From the NCBI RefSeq assembly GCF_003020115.1, contig NZ_PYFX01000003.1:186001-250000 (forward strand): a DNA stretch of 64,000 bases, given 5' to 3'. The notes under the pieces are model-generated. The model made no database searches. It was not told where the DNA came from and saw nothing but the letters and a program-made list of their open reading frames with translations. Source of the stretch: Bradyrhizobium sp. MOS002 (GTDB lineage Bacteria > Pseudomonadota > Alphaproteobacteria > Rhizobiales > Xanthobacteraceae). A program made the position numbers and the translations under genes. This document shows, in pieces, positions 42,823 through 53,233 of the stretch (positions within the stretch are counted from its first letter, which is position 1; every line of letters starts with the position of its first letter).

Positions 42823-43708
42823 ATGCCGCAGCGATCTCGTGCCCTGCCATCAGTTCCAGCGCCCGCACCATCGCCGAGTGATCCCAACCCTTCCCGCCAT
42901 GGGCGGTGCAGGACGAGAACAATTGCTGCGCCACCGCCGTGCTCGGCAGCGACAGGCCGAGCGCGCGGGCGCCTTCAAGCGCGAGGTTGAGATCCTTCTG
43001 GTGCAACTCGATGCGGAAGCCGGGATCGAAATTGCGCTTCACCATGCGCTCGCCATGCACTTCCAGAATCCGCGACGACGCAAAGCCGCCCATCAGGGCC
43101 TGCCGCACCAGCGCCGGATCCGCGCCGGCTTTCGAAGCGAACAGCAGCGCTTCGCTGACCGCCTCGATCGTCAACGCGACGATGATCTGATTGGCGACCT
43201 TCGTCGTCTGGCCATCGCCATTGGCGCCGACGCGGGTGACGTTCTTTCCCATCCGGTCGAAGATCGGCTTCATGGTGTTGAAGGCGCGCTCGGGGCCACC
43301 GACCATGATGGTGAGGCTTGCCGCCTTGGCCCCGACCTCCCCGCCCGACACCGGTGCGTCGAGATAATCCGCGCCGAGTGCCTCGATCTTCTTGGCGAAC
43401 TCCTTGGTCGCCAGCGGCGAGATCGAGCTCATGTCGACCACGATCTTGCCCTTGGAAATGCCGCCCGCGACACCGTCCTTGCCGAACAGCACGGCCTCCA
43501 CATGCGGCGTATCCGGCACCATGATGATGACCGCATCCGCCTCCTCCGCGACCTCCTTGCCTGACTTGCCGACAACGCCGCCGCCGGCGATCAGCTCGGG
43601 TGCGACCGGCCCGACATCGTGCAGGAGAACGCGATGGCCTGCGGCCAGAAGATGGCCGGCCATCGGCCGTCCCATGGTACCAAGTCCGATGAAGCCGATG
43701 TCGATCAT
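42821..43708 (-). CDS. glxR: 2-hydroxy-3-oxopropionate (tartronate semialdehyde) reductase
   Basis: This 295-residue beta-hydroxyacid dehydrogenase has the Rossmann motif GFIGLGTMGRPMAGHL, the substrate-binding DAPVSGGEVGAKAASL, and the catalytic Lys in TTKVANQIIVAL. It reduces tartronate semialdehyde to D-glycerate. It is the last gene of gcl, hyi, glxR on the minus strand, the standard glyoxylate-to-glycerate pathway, and starts 12 bases after hyi. Confidence 0.93.
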   Translation of the reverse strand: MIDIGFIGLGTMGRPMAGHLLAAGHRVLLHDVGPVAPELIAGGGVVGKSGKEVAEEADAVIIMVPDTPHVEAVLFGKDGVAGGISKGKIVVDMSSISPLATKEFAKKIEALGADYLDAPVSGGEVGAKAASLTIMVGGPERAFNTMKPIFDRMGKNVTRVGANGDGQTTKVANQIIVALTIEAVSEALLFASKAGADPALVRQALMGGFASSRILEVHGERMVKRNFDPGFRIELHQKDLNLALEGARALGLSLPSTAVAQQLFSSCTAHGGKGWDHSAMVRALELMAGHEIAAA

Positions 43709-43720
43709 GTCTACGTTTCC

Positions 43721-44506
43721 TCAGGTCTCGAAAGTCTGCGCGGCGTGCCAGGACAGGCCTTCCACCGTGGTGGTGCGCGGCTTGTATTCGCAACCGATCC
43801 AGCCGCGATACCCGATCGCGTCGAGATGGCGGAACAGGAAGGGATAGTTGATCTCGCCGGTGCCAGGCTCGTGGCGACCGGGATTGTCGGCGAGCTGGAT
43901 GTGCGCGATCTGCGGGAGATATTCCTGCATCGTACGGGCGAGATCGCCCTCCATGATCTGCATGTGATAGATATCGTATTGGACAAACAGATTGTTGGAG
44001 CGCACCTCGGAGATCAGCTGCAGGGCCTGCTCGGTGCCGTTGAGGAAGAAGCCGGGAATGTCGAGCGTATTGATCGGCTCGACCAGAAGCTTGATGTTCT
44101 CCCGCGCCAGCGTCGAGGCGGCGAAGCGCAAATTCCCGACCAGCGTCTCGTTGAGCTCGCGCGGATCGGCATCGACAGGCGCGATGCCGACGAGACAGTT
44201 GAGCTGCTCGCAATCGAGCGCCTTGGCATAGTCGATGGCGCGAAACACGCCGTCCCGGAACTCGCTGACACGATCCGGCAGGATCGCGATGCCGCGCTCG
44301 CCCGCCGCCCAATTGCCGGCCGGCAGATTGTGCAGCACCTGTGTCAGCCCATGGCTGTCGAGTTGCTCGCGCAGCTGCGCCTTGTCGAAATCATAAGGGA
44401 AGAGGTACTCGACCCCGCCGAAGCCCGCCGCTTTGGCCGCGGCGAAGCGGTCCACGAACGGCATTTCGTTGAAGAGCATGGTGAGATTGGCGGCAAATTT
44501 CGGCAT
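43721..44506 (-). CDS. hyi: Hydroxypyruvate isomerase
   Basis: This 261-residue TIM-barrel isomerase of the AP-endonuclease-2-like superfamily interconverts hydroxypyruvate and tartronate semialdehyde. Visible are the opening MPKFAANLTMLFNEMPF with GGVEYLFPYDFD. The metal-site residues are in LLVEPIN, YDIYHMQIMEGDL and HIQLADNPGRHEPGTGEINYP. It lies 11 bases from gcl and 12 from glxR, so the three genes form one unit. Confidence 0.93.
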   Translation of the reverse strand: MPKFAANLTMLFNEMPFVDRFAAAKAAGFGGVEYLFPYDFDKAQLREQLDSHGLTQVLHNLPAGNWAAGERGIAILPDRVSEFRDGVFRAIDYAKALDCEQLNCLVGIAPVDADPRELNETLVGNLRFAASTLARENIKLLVEPINTLDIPGFFLNGTEQALQLISEVRSNNLFVQYDIYHMQIMEGDLARTMQEYLPQIAHIQLADNPGRHEPGTGEINYPFLFRHLDAIGYRGWIGCEYKPRTTTVEGLSWHAAQTFET

Positions 44507-44517
44507 GATGCTGCTCC

Positions 44518-46308
<1,791 letters not shown>

Positions 46309-46387
46309 ATCGGACCTCGCTTGAGTTGCATTGGCTCGAGCGAGATCATCGGGCCCGCGAGGGCTGCACTCAACGAGATCGATTTTA

Positions 46388-46415
46388 TTTTCCACGATGC
46401 GGCAGCCGTGGAAAA
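46388..46415. promoter_or_regulatory. 9-bp inverted repeat upstream of gcl
   Basis: TTTTCCACG (46388-46396) mirrors CGTGGAAAA (46407-46415) with a 10-base centre, 80 bp before gcl and after the ade gene. It could be an operator for the gcl unit, since AllR-type IclR regulators elsewhere bind TGGAAA/TTTCCA repeats. It could also be a hairpin ending the ade transcript. I cannot choose between these. Confidence 0.4.
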
Positions 46416-46461
46416 ATCGCGGCGGCTTCAGTCAGTTAGGTCGAGACACGCGTGAAAGCGA

Positions 46462-48264
46462 TCACTCGAACAGCGGCGCCAGCTCCATCTGCGGCACCAG
46501 CACGAGGCCCTTGTCGGTGATGCGAATTTCCGGAATGACCGATAGCGGAATCAGATTGAAGCCCATGTAGGGGATGGTGCAGCCCGCCTCCGCCCATTCC
46601 TTCTTCAAGACCTTGACCTCCTCGGCCACCTCCGTGACGCGCTTGTCGGACAAGAGCCCAGCGATCGGCAGCGCCACCAGCGCCCTCACCTTGCCGTCGG
46701 CGACGACACAGACGGCGCCCTGGTGCTCCTTGATGGCCGAGATCGCCACCTGCATGTCGGCCTCGTTGGTTCCTGCAACGATGATGTTATGGCTGTCGTG
46801 CCCGACGCTGGAGGCCACCGCCCCGCGCTTCAGGCCAAAATCCTTCAACAGGCCGTAGGCGACGTTGCCGGCGGATTTGCCGTGACGCTCGACCACCGTG
46901 ACGAAGCACAGGCCGTAGCGGGCGAACAGTGAGGGCCAGTCTTTTGCGGGCTCGAGCGCGATCTTCTCGTGGATCAGCGTGATGCCGGGCAGCGCCGTCT
47001 TGATCGCGTTGACGATGCAGGCTTTCGCCGGAAGCGCCGGCGTCAGCTTGACCTTCTCGGGCAGCTTCACGGTCGCATAGGCCGCCTTCGGGTATTGATA
47101 GCGCTGCGACAGCGCCTGATCGAGCTTCGGCGTGATCTTGCGGTTCTCGACCACGAGATCGCCGCCATACCAGGTGCATTGCGGTTTCAGATCGTCGTCC
47201 ATCAGCACCAGATCGGCGCGGCGCCCGCCGCCGAGCCCGCCGATATCGCTGTCCATGTTGAAGCGCGTCGCGCCATGCAGGGAGCCCATCGACCAGGCCT
47301 GCTCGGGCGACACCCCCGCCTTCACGGCTTCGCGCACCACCCAGTCGAGGCCGAACAGCAGGAGATCATCGGCGTCGCGGTCGTCGGTGCACACGGCCGT
47401 GCGCTTGTGCGAAGCGCCGAGCTTGGTGATGGTGCGGATCGCCTGCGGCAGCGAGTGCCATGGCGTGGTCGGCGGTCCCCCGCGCAGGAACACCCAGACC
47501 CCGGCGTCGAGCAAATCGTCGGCGATGTCGCGGTCGATCGCCTCATGGGTGTCGGTGACGCCGGACGCCGCATAGGCCGCAACGAAGTCGCGGCCATAGA
47601 CATGGCCGGACACCGGGCGCCCGCGCTTCAGGGCGGCGGCGAGGATGGCGTGGCTTCGCTCATCGCCCATGGTGACAGGCACGAAATCCATCTTCTCGCC
47701 GAGCCCGACTGCCTCCGGCCAGCGGTCGAACAGGCCGGCGATCTTGTCCGGCGTGAGGTCGCCGCCCGCGGTCTCCAGTTCCGCCGAGGTCGCCGGCACC
47801 GTGCTCGGCACAGTCAGGAAGATCGACAGCGGCGCCTCACGCGCGTCCTCCAGCATCGCCTCGACGCCGGCAACGTCCATCACGTTGCCGATCTCGTGGC
47901 TGTCGCAGAAGATCGTGGTGGTGCCGTTGAGCAGTGCCGCCTCGGCATAGGCGCAGGCCGTCACCATCGAGGATTCGATATGGATGTGCGGGTCAACCAG
48001 CCCCGGCGCGATGATGCCGCCGGCGGCGTCGTAAAGCGGAACATTGCTCCAGGCCTTCTTCGCCGTCCCGGCCGGCTTCACCGCAGCTATCCGGCCACCC
48101 GTGATCCAGACCTCGCGCCCCGAATGGATGCGCTCCGAATAGGTCGAGAGCACCCGCGCGCCGGATATGACGAGGTCCGGCGCGACACGCGCCGAGGCGA
48201 CATCGGCCAGACGCCGTGTCATTTCATGCAGTGGTGCGACGGCGAAGCGGGTGAGTTTGGTCAT
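46462..48264 (-). CDS. ade: Adenine deaminase
   Basis: This 600-residue amidohydrolase of the Ade family converts adenine to hypoxanthine plus ammonia in the cytosol. Metal ligands are in [27 protein letters not shown] and the later [12 protein letters not shown] are typical of this family, as is the C-terminal domain [17 protein letters not shown]. Length is normal. Placed next to glyoxylate genes, it fits purine salvage or catabolism, although no allantoin genes are seen here. Confidence 0.93.
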   Translation of the reverse strand: MTKLTRFAVAPLHEMTRRLADVASARVAPDLVISGARVLSTYSERIHSGREVWITGGRIAAVKPAGTAKKAWSNVPLYDAAGGIIAPGLVDPHIHIESSMVTACAYAEAALLNGTTTIFCDSHEIGNVMDVAGVEAMLEDAREAPLSIFLTVPSTVPATSAELETAGGDLTPDKIAGLFDRWPEAVGLGEKMDFVPVTMGDERSHAILAAALKRGRPVSGHVYGRDFVAAYAASGVTDTHEAIDRDIADDLLDAGVWVFLRGGPPTTPWHSLPQAIRTITKLGASHKRTAVCTDDRDADDLLLFGLDWVVREAVKAGVSPEQAWSMGSLHGATRFNMDSDIGGLGGGRRADLVLMDDDLKPQCTWYGGDLVVENRKITPKLDQALSQRYQYPKAAYATVKLPEKVKLTPALPAKACIVNAIKTALPGITLIHEKIALEPAKDWPSLFARYGLCFVTVVERHGKSAGNVAYGLLKDFGLKRGAVASSVGHDSHNIIVAGTNEADMQVAISAIKEHQGAVCVVADGKVRALVALPIAGLLSDKRVTEVAEEVKVLKKEWAEAGCTIPYMGFNLIPLSVIPEIRITDKGLVLVPQMELAPLFE

Positions 48265-48349
48265 CTGGACCCTCGCGTGGCGTTAAGGCCAAGCGATGGT
48301 TACGCCCTGCGCCAAACCGGGCAAGCTCAAATATAACGGCACGCCCTGC

Positions 48350-49150
48350 TTACGCTTTAGGCGCCGAACCGCCTGCCGTGACCGACTTTGCAGGTCTGCG
48401 CGGGTTCCGCCTTCTTGGCGGTGGTGCGGCAGCGGGCTTGACCCGAATTCGTATCAACCGCCCCTTCGATTCATCGATCTCGAACGAATTCGTCTTTCGC
48501 ACGAGGTCGCTCAGCTTGCGGGAGCCGTAGGTTCTCGAATCGAAATCGGGGGCGAGGTTGGTAAGCCCTTTTCCGACTTCCCCGAGAGAAACCCATCCGT
48601 CTTCGCTTTCCATCTGGGCGATGACTTTCTTGATCATGGGGATGGCTGCGTCAGGGGGTTGAAGTAGCGGCGACCTCGAGGCAGTGTCCTGATTGCTCGC
48701 CGCGCCGGCAAGCAGGTTCTCGGTGTAGACGAACCTTCGGCAGGCCTGCCGAAAACTTTCCGGTGTCTTCTGCTCGCCGAACCCGAAGACGTCGACGCCC
48801 TGCTCCCGGATGCGGGCCGCGAGACGGGTGAAATCGCTGTCCGACGACACCAGGCAAAAGCCGTCGAACCGGCCGCTGTGAAGCAGATCCATCGCGTCGA
48901 TGACCAAGGTGATGTCGGACGCATTCTTCCCTGTCGTATAGGCGAACTGCTGCTGCGGGATGATGGCGTGTTTCGACAGGATATCGGCCCAGCCCCTCGA
49001 CCTGGCATTGGAGAAATCGCCGTAGATGCGGCGAACGCTGGCCTCGCCGATCTTGGCAATCTCCTCGAACAGTCCATCGGCGATCTTTGCCGAAGCATTG
49101 TCGGCATCAATCAGGACAGCGAGACGGGGCGAACGGAGCTCGGACGGCAT
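48350..49150 (-). CDS. NYN-domain nuclease-like protein with OST-HTH/LOTUS domain
   Basis: This 266-residue protein has an N-terminal NYN (PIN-like) domain with acidic residues D15 and D17 (LIDADNAS) and VSSDSDFTRLAARIREQG. A C-terminal OST-HTH/LOTUS domain follows at about residues 175-240 (PMIKKVIAQMESEDGWVSLGEVGKGL). It ends in a basic tail rich in Arg, Pro and Lys. The combination predicts binding and perhaps cleavage of RNA. Its position between ade and the tctABC genes gives no functional hint. Confidence 0.85.
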   Translation of the reverse strand: MPSELRSPRLAVLIDADNASAKIADGLFEEIAKIGEASVRRIYGDFSNARSRGWADILSKHAIIPQQQFAYTTGKNASDITLVIDAMDLLHSGRFDGFCLVSSDSDFTRLAARIREQGVDVFGFGEQKTPESFRQACRRFVYTENLLAGAASNQDTASRSPLLQPPDAAIPMIKKVIAQMESEDGWVSLGEVGKGLTNLAPDFDSRTYGSRKLSDLVRKTNSFEIDESKGRLIRIRVKPAAAPPPRRRNPRRPAKSVTAGGSAPKA

Positions 49151-49201
49151 GACTTTCCCACGAGATGAACGTAGCATTAGAAGACGCTCGCGTCGGGATG
49201 G

Positions 49202-50704
49202 CTAGTCCTCGTTCGCCTTGAAGCGTCCCATCCCTTTAAGCACGAAGGGTGCCAGCAGCGCGATCAACGCCAGCGCAAGCAGCGTCGCCGAGATCGGGCT
49301 CTGGAGCAGTGTCATGGGATCGCCGAGACTGATCGCGAGCGCGCGACGCAGCTGGCTCTCGGCGATCGGGCCGAGGATCAGGCCGACCACGACGGGTGCG
49401 ATCGGAAAATCGAAGCGCCGCATCAGAAAGCCGAGCACGCCGAAGCCGGCCAGCATCGACAGTTCGACCACCGACGGCTTTGCGGCGATGGTGCCCATGG
49501 TCGCGAACACGAGGATGCCGGCATAGAGCCACGGCTGCGGGATCGCCAGCAGCCGCACCCACAGGCCAACCAGCGGCAGATTGAGCACCAGCAGCATGCA
49601 ATTGGCGATGAACAGGCTCGCGATCAGACCCCATACGAGGTCGGGCCGCTCGGCGAACAGCAGCGGCCCCGGGTTGAGGCCGTATTGCTGGAAGCCCGCC
49701 AGCATCATCGCGGCCGTCGCCGAGGTCGGCAATCCCAACGTCAGGAGCGGCACCAGCGTGCCCGCAGCCGAAGCGTTGTTGGCGGCCTCCGGTCCTGCGA
49801 CGCCTTCGATCGCGCCCTTGCCGAATTCTTCGGGGTATTTGGTCAGCCGCTTCTCGCAGGAATAGGACAGGAAGGTCGGGATCTCCGCGCCGCCGGCAGG
49901 CAGCGCACCGATCGGGAAGCCGAACATGGTGCCGCGCAGCCACGGTTTCCACGACCGCTTCCAGTCTTCCTTGGTCATCCACAGCGAGCCGCGCACCGGC
50001 TCGAGCTTCTCCTCGGTGTGGTGGCGGCGCGATGCGACGTAGAGCGCCTCGCCCACCGCGAACAGGCCGACCGCGAGCGTCGTCACCTCGACGCCGTCGA
50101 GCAGCTCGGGCACGCCGAACGCAAGCCGCGCCTGACCGGTCAGCTTGTCGATGCCGACGAGGCCCAACGTCAGACCAATGAACAGGCTGGTCAGGCCACG
50201 GATCGGGGAATCGCCGAAGGTCGCCGACACCGTGACGAAGGCGACGCACATCAGCGCGAAATAATCCTCCGGGCCAAAGCGCACGGCGAAATCGACCAGC
50301 CACGGCGCGAGAAAGGCAAGCCCGATGGTGGCAATGGTGCCGGCGACGAAGGAGCCGATCGCGGAGGTCGCGAGCGCCGGCCCGCCGCGGCCGGCCTTGG
50401 CCATCTTGTTGCCTTCGAGCGCCGTCGCCATCGAGGCGCTCTCGCCGGGCGTGTTGATCAAGATGGCCGTGGTCGATCCGCCATACATCCCGCCGTAATA
50501 GATGCCGGCAAACATGATCAGCGAACCGCCGGGATCGAGCTTGTACGTCACCGGCAGCAACAGCGCGACCGTCAACGCTGGGCCGATGCCGGGCAGCACG
50601 CCCACGGCGGTGCCGAGGAACACGCCGATCAGGGCGTAGAGGAGATTCATCGGCTGGACGGCGACCGCCATGCCATGCGCCAGCGCGGCAAAGGTGTCCA
50701 TCAC
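49202..50704 (-). CDS. tctA: Tripartite tricarboxylate transporter, large permease
   Basis: This 500-residue membrane protein of the TctA family has about twelve segments and conserved loops [42 protein letters not shown] (read in parts) and [19 protein letters not shown]. It forms the channel of a secondary importer driven by ion gradients. Its start overlaps the tctB stop (ATGA). Substrate depends on the binding protein; carboxylates are usual. Confidence 0.93.
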   Translation of the reverse strand: MMDTFAALAHGMAVAVQPMNLLYALIGVFLGTAVGVLPGIGPALTVALLLPVTYKLDPGGSLIMFAGIYYGGMYGGSTTAILINTPGESASMATALEGNKMAKAGRGGPALATSAIGSFVAGTIATIGLAFLAPWLVDFAVRFGPEDYFALMCVAFVTVSATFGDSPIRGLTSLFIGLTLGLVGIDKLTGQARLAFGVPELLDGVEVTTLAVGLFAVGEALYVASRRHHTEEKLEPVRGSLWMTKEDWKRSWKPWLRGTMFGFPIGALPAGGAEIPTFLSYSCEKRLTKYPEEFGKGAIEGVAGPEAANNASAAGTLVPLLTLGLPTSATAAMMLAGFQQYGLNPGPLLFAERPDLVWGLIASLFIANCMLLVLNLPLVGLWVRLLAIPQPWLYAGILVFATMGTIAAKPSVVELSMLAGFGVLGFLMRRFDFPIAPVVVGLILGPIAESQLRRALAISLGDPMTLLQSPISATLLALALIALLAPFVLKGMGRFKANED

Positions 50705-51186
50705 AGCAGTCGCTCCAGGGGGCCGGCCGGAAGGCTCAACGTCAACAGCCGATCGAATGCAAGGTAAACGAGGGTCGACATCACGAGGGCGATGGCGGAA
50801 TCAACCAGGACGGCCCGGCGCCCAAATGCCGCCGAGGTCGTGACGAACAGCGCCGACGTTGCCAGGATGAACCCACCGCCGAAGCCGATGATGGCGATCA
50901 GCAGCGCAAGGCCCGCGAGGATCAAGACAACGGGCACGGGATCGGCGCTTTCGCGCGCCGGCAGGTTACCACGCCACGCGTCGATGAAATTGCCGATCGC
51001 GAGCAGCGCGAGGCCGGAGGCGATCACGACCGGCATGGCTTCCGGCCCCATCCCGTACATCGCGGTGGATTGCAGGCCGCGCGCGTCCCAGACCAGCACC
51101 GCGGCAAGACCTGCGAGCGACGCGGCAATGACGATGCCGGCGCGGTCGACGCGCCGCGGCGGCTGGACGGGATCGCCTGTGGTCAT
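50701..51186 (-). CDS. tctB: Tripartite tricarboxylate transporter, small permease
   Basis: This 161-residue protein has four hydrophobic segments, as is normal for TctB. The central loop carries [32 protein letters not shown], given here as the family's recognisable stretch near residues 30-61. It overlaps tctC upstream and tctA downstream by four bases each, so the three genes are coupled. Confidence 0.88.
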   Translation of the reverse strand: MTTGDPVQPPRRVDRAGIVIAASLAGLAAVLVWDARGLQSTAMYGMGPEAMPVVIASGLALLAIGNFIDAWRGNLPARESADPVPVVLILAGLALLIAIIGFGGGFILATSALFVTTSAAFGRRAVLVDSAIALVMSTLVYLAFDRLLTLSLPAGPLERLL

Positions 51187-52151
51187 GACTTGACCAGGCC
51201 AACTGATCTCAGCACGTCGGTCACACGTATCGTTTCCTTCTTCAGGAACTCGGCGAAGGCGTCGCCGCCGAGATAGGCATCCTCCCAGCCCTTCTGCTTG
51301 AGGATGTCCTTCCAGGCGTCCGACTTCACCATCTTCTCGACCGCGTCGCTCAGCGTCTTGCGCTGCTCCGGCGTGATTCCGGGAGGCGCGACCACCGAAC
51401 GCCAGTTGGCGATCACGAGGTCGATGCCCTGCTCCTTGAAGGTCGGGATGTCGCTGCCTGGAATGCGCTTCTCCGAGGTCACGCCGATCGCGCGCAGCTT
51501 GCCGGACTTGATCTGCCCGTCATATTCGCTGAGGCCCGAAATGCCGGCGGTGACCTTCGCGCCGAGAATGGCGGCGAGCGACTCGCCGCCGCCCGAGAAC
51601 GGGATGTAATTGATCTTCTTCGCGTCGGCGCCAACGGCGCCGGCGAACAATGCCGCCATCACGTGATCGACGCCGCCGGCCGAGCCGCCGGCGAAGGTCA
51701 CCTTGGCGATGTCGGCCTTCACCGCCGCGGCCAGATCCTGCGCGGTCTTGATCGGCGAATTCGCCGGCACCACGATCACCTGGATTTCCTCGGTGAGGCG
51801 CGCGATCGGCGTCACCTGCTCGAGCGTAACGGGTGATTTGTTCATGGCGAGCGCGCCCACCATGACGAAGCCGTTGACCATCAGCTGGTTACCGTCACCC
51901 TTGGCGCCGTTGACGAACTGCGCGATGCCGACGCTGCCGCCTGCGCCGGGAACGTTGGTGACCTGCACGCTGCGTGCGACCCCGGCAGCGACCAGCGCCT
52001 GCTGCATCGAGCGCGCGGTCTGGTCCCAGCCACCGCCCGGCGCCGCCGGTGCCATCAGCTTGAGCTCGAGCTGCTGGGCAAAGGCCGGCGTGGCTGCCGC
52101 AAGGGTCAACGCGACGGCTGCGCGGACGAGGCGCGCGGGAAGTTGAAACAT
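51183..52151 (-). CDS. Tripartite tricarboxylate transporter substrate-binding protein (Bug family)
   Basis: This 322-residue periplasmic protein has a signal peptide ending AFAQ. The Bug-family loops LKLMAPAAPGGGWDQTARSM and NVPGAGGSVGIAQF form the carboxylate pocket. It feeds TctAB. An IclR-family gene lies 102 bases upstream on the same strand. The ligand is not evident; aromatic or dicarboxylic acids are frequent for this family. Confidence 0.92.
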   Translation of the reverse strand: MFQLPARLVRAAVALTLAAATPAFAQQLELKLMAPAAPGGGWDQTARSMQQALVAAGVARSVQVTNVPGAGGSVGIAQFVNGAKGDGNQLMVNGFVMVGALAMNKSPVTLEQVTPIARLTEEIQVIVVPANSPIKTAQDLAAAVKADIAKVTFAGGSAGGVDHVMAALFAGAVGADAKKINYIPFSGGGESLAAILGAKVTAGISGLSEYDGQIKSGKLRAIGVTSEKRIPGSDIPTFKEQGIDLVIANWRSVVAPPGITPEQRKTLSDAVEKMVKSDAWKDILKQKGWEDAYLGGDAFAEFLKKETIRVTDVLRSVGLVKS

Positions 52152-52253
52152 GGGGACGTCTCCGGGCTCATGCGAACGTTTGCCGCATCGTGTCGTTTGG
52201 TCGCATATCAGCCAAAACGGCCGACACTGTCCAGTGACATACCGGGTTTCCGA

Positions 52254-53096
52254 TTAGCGGGGCGCCGGAATTGCCCCGCCGAGCGCGGCCGTCAGTTCGG
52301 CGGCAACATTCCGGACGACTTGCCCGATTTCCGGCAACCTTTGATCGGTCAGCCGGCTGGTCATGCCGGAAACCGAAATCGCCGCGAGCGGCTCGGCGCA
52401 GTCATTGTAGACCACCGCGGCAACGCAGCGCAGGCCCATGCAGGCCTCTTCATCATCCAGCGCGTAGCCTTGCTTGCGGATCTTTTCGAGCTCCTTGAAC
52501 AGGTCGCTCGGCCGCACGATCGACTTCTCGGTCAGGCGGGGCATGCCGTGATGGCGGATGACGGCGCCGACATCCTCGTCGGAATAGGTCGCGAGCACCG
52601 CCTTGCCGACGCCCGACGTCACCATCGGGACGCGGCCGCCGACTTGGGTCAGCGAGCGCATGATCTCGCGGCTCTCCATGCGGGTCAGCACGATGATGAA
52701 CTCGTCGTCGACCATGGCAAGATTGGCCGTCTCGCGGGTGAGATCGCGCAGCTTGCGCAAGTAGGGAATGGCCTGGGCGCTGAAATTGCGCCGCCTCGCA
52801 AAGCTCGCGCCCACCGTGAAGCTGCGCACGCCGACATGCCATTTGGATTGGGCGCGGTCGAATTGCACGAAGCGGCGGCTTTCCAGCGTCGCCAGCAGCC
52901 GGTGCACGGTCGAGGCCGACAGCCCGGTGCGAACGGCGAGGTCGCTGAGGCGATAACCCTCGTCGTCCTCGGACAATGTCTCCAGGATCGACAGCGCGCG
53001 GTCAACCGACTGCACGCCACCGTCACGCGCCTCGTGGTCGGCCTCCGACGGCGAGCGGGGCTCGAGCGGTTTACGCCGGATCACGTTCCTGCCCAT
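52254..53096 (-). CDS. IclR-family transcriptional regulator
   Basis: This 280-residue regulator has a winged helix at about residues 25-85 (GYRLSDLAVRTGLSASTVHRLLATLESR) and a C-terminal effector domain (SGVGKAVLATYSDEDVGAVI and the Cys in EEACMGLRCVAAVVYND). It likely controls the tctCBA genes just downstream in response to the imported acid. Confidence 0.9.
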   Translation of the reverse strand: MGRNVIRRKPLEPRSPSEADHEARDGGVQSVDRALSILETLSEDDEGYRLSDLAVRTGLSASTVHRLLATLESRRFVQFDRAQSKWHVGVRSFTVGASFARRRNFSAQAIPYLRKLRDLTRETANLAMVDDEFIIVLTRMESREIMRSLTQVGGRVPMVTSGVGKAVLATYSDEDVGAVIRHHGMPRLTEKSIVRPSDLFKELEKIRKQGYALDDEEACMGLRCVAAVVYNDCAEPLAAISVSGMTSRLTDQRLPEIGQVVRNVAAELTAALGGAIPAPR

Positions 53097-53119
53097 CGCG
53101 ACCTGCCGCTTTGGCTATC

Positions 53120-53219
53120 GTCATTCCGGGGCGCGCGTAAGCGCGAACCCGGAATCTCGATATCCTCAGGTGCGCAATCGCGCACTGGAGTTCGATGCCG
53201 CGCATCGCCCCGGGATGAC
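53120..53219. repeat. Interspersed palindromic repeat, family R1 copy 2
   Basis: It begins TCATTCCGGGGCGCGC and ends GCATCGCCCCGGGATGAC, with inner hairpins including GCGCGCGTAAGCGCG and GTGCGCAATCGCGCAC. It matches the copy at 8028-8108 in both ends and in the GCGAACCCGGAA-like core. It fills the gap between the IclR gene start and the CoA ligase stop. Confidence 0.72.
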
Positions 53220-53233
53220 CAGAATGATGACGC

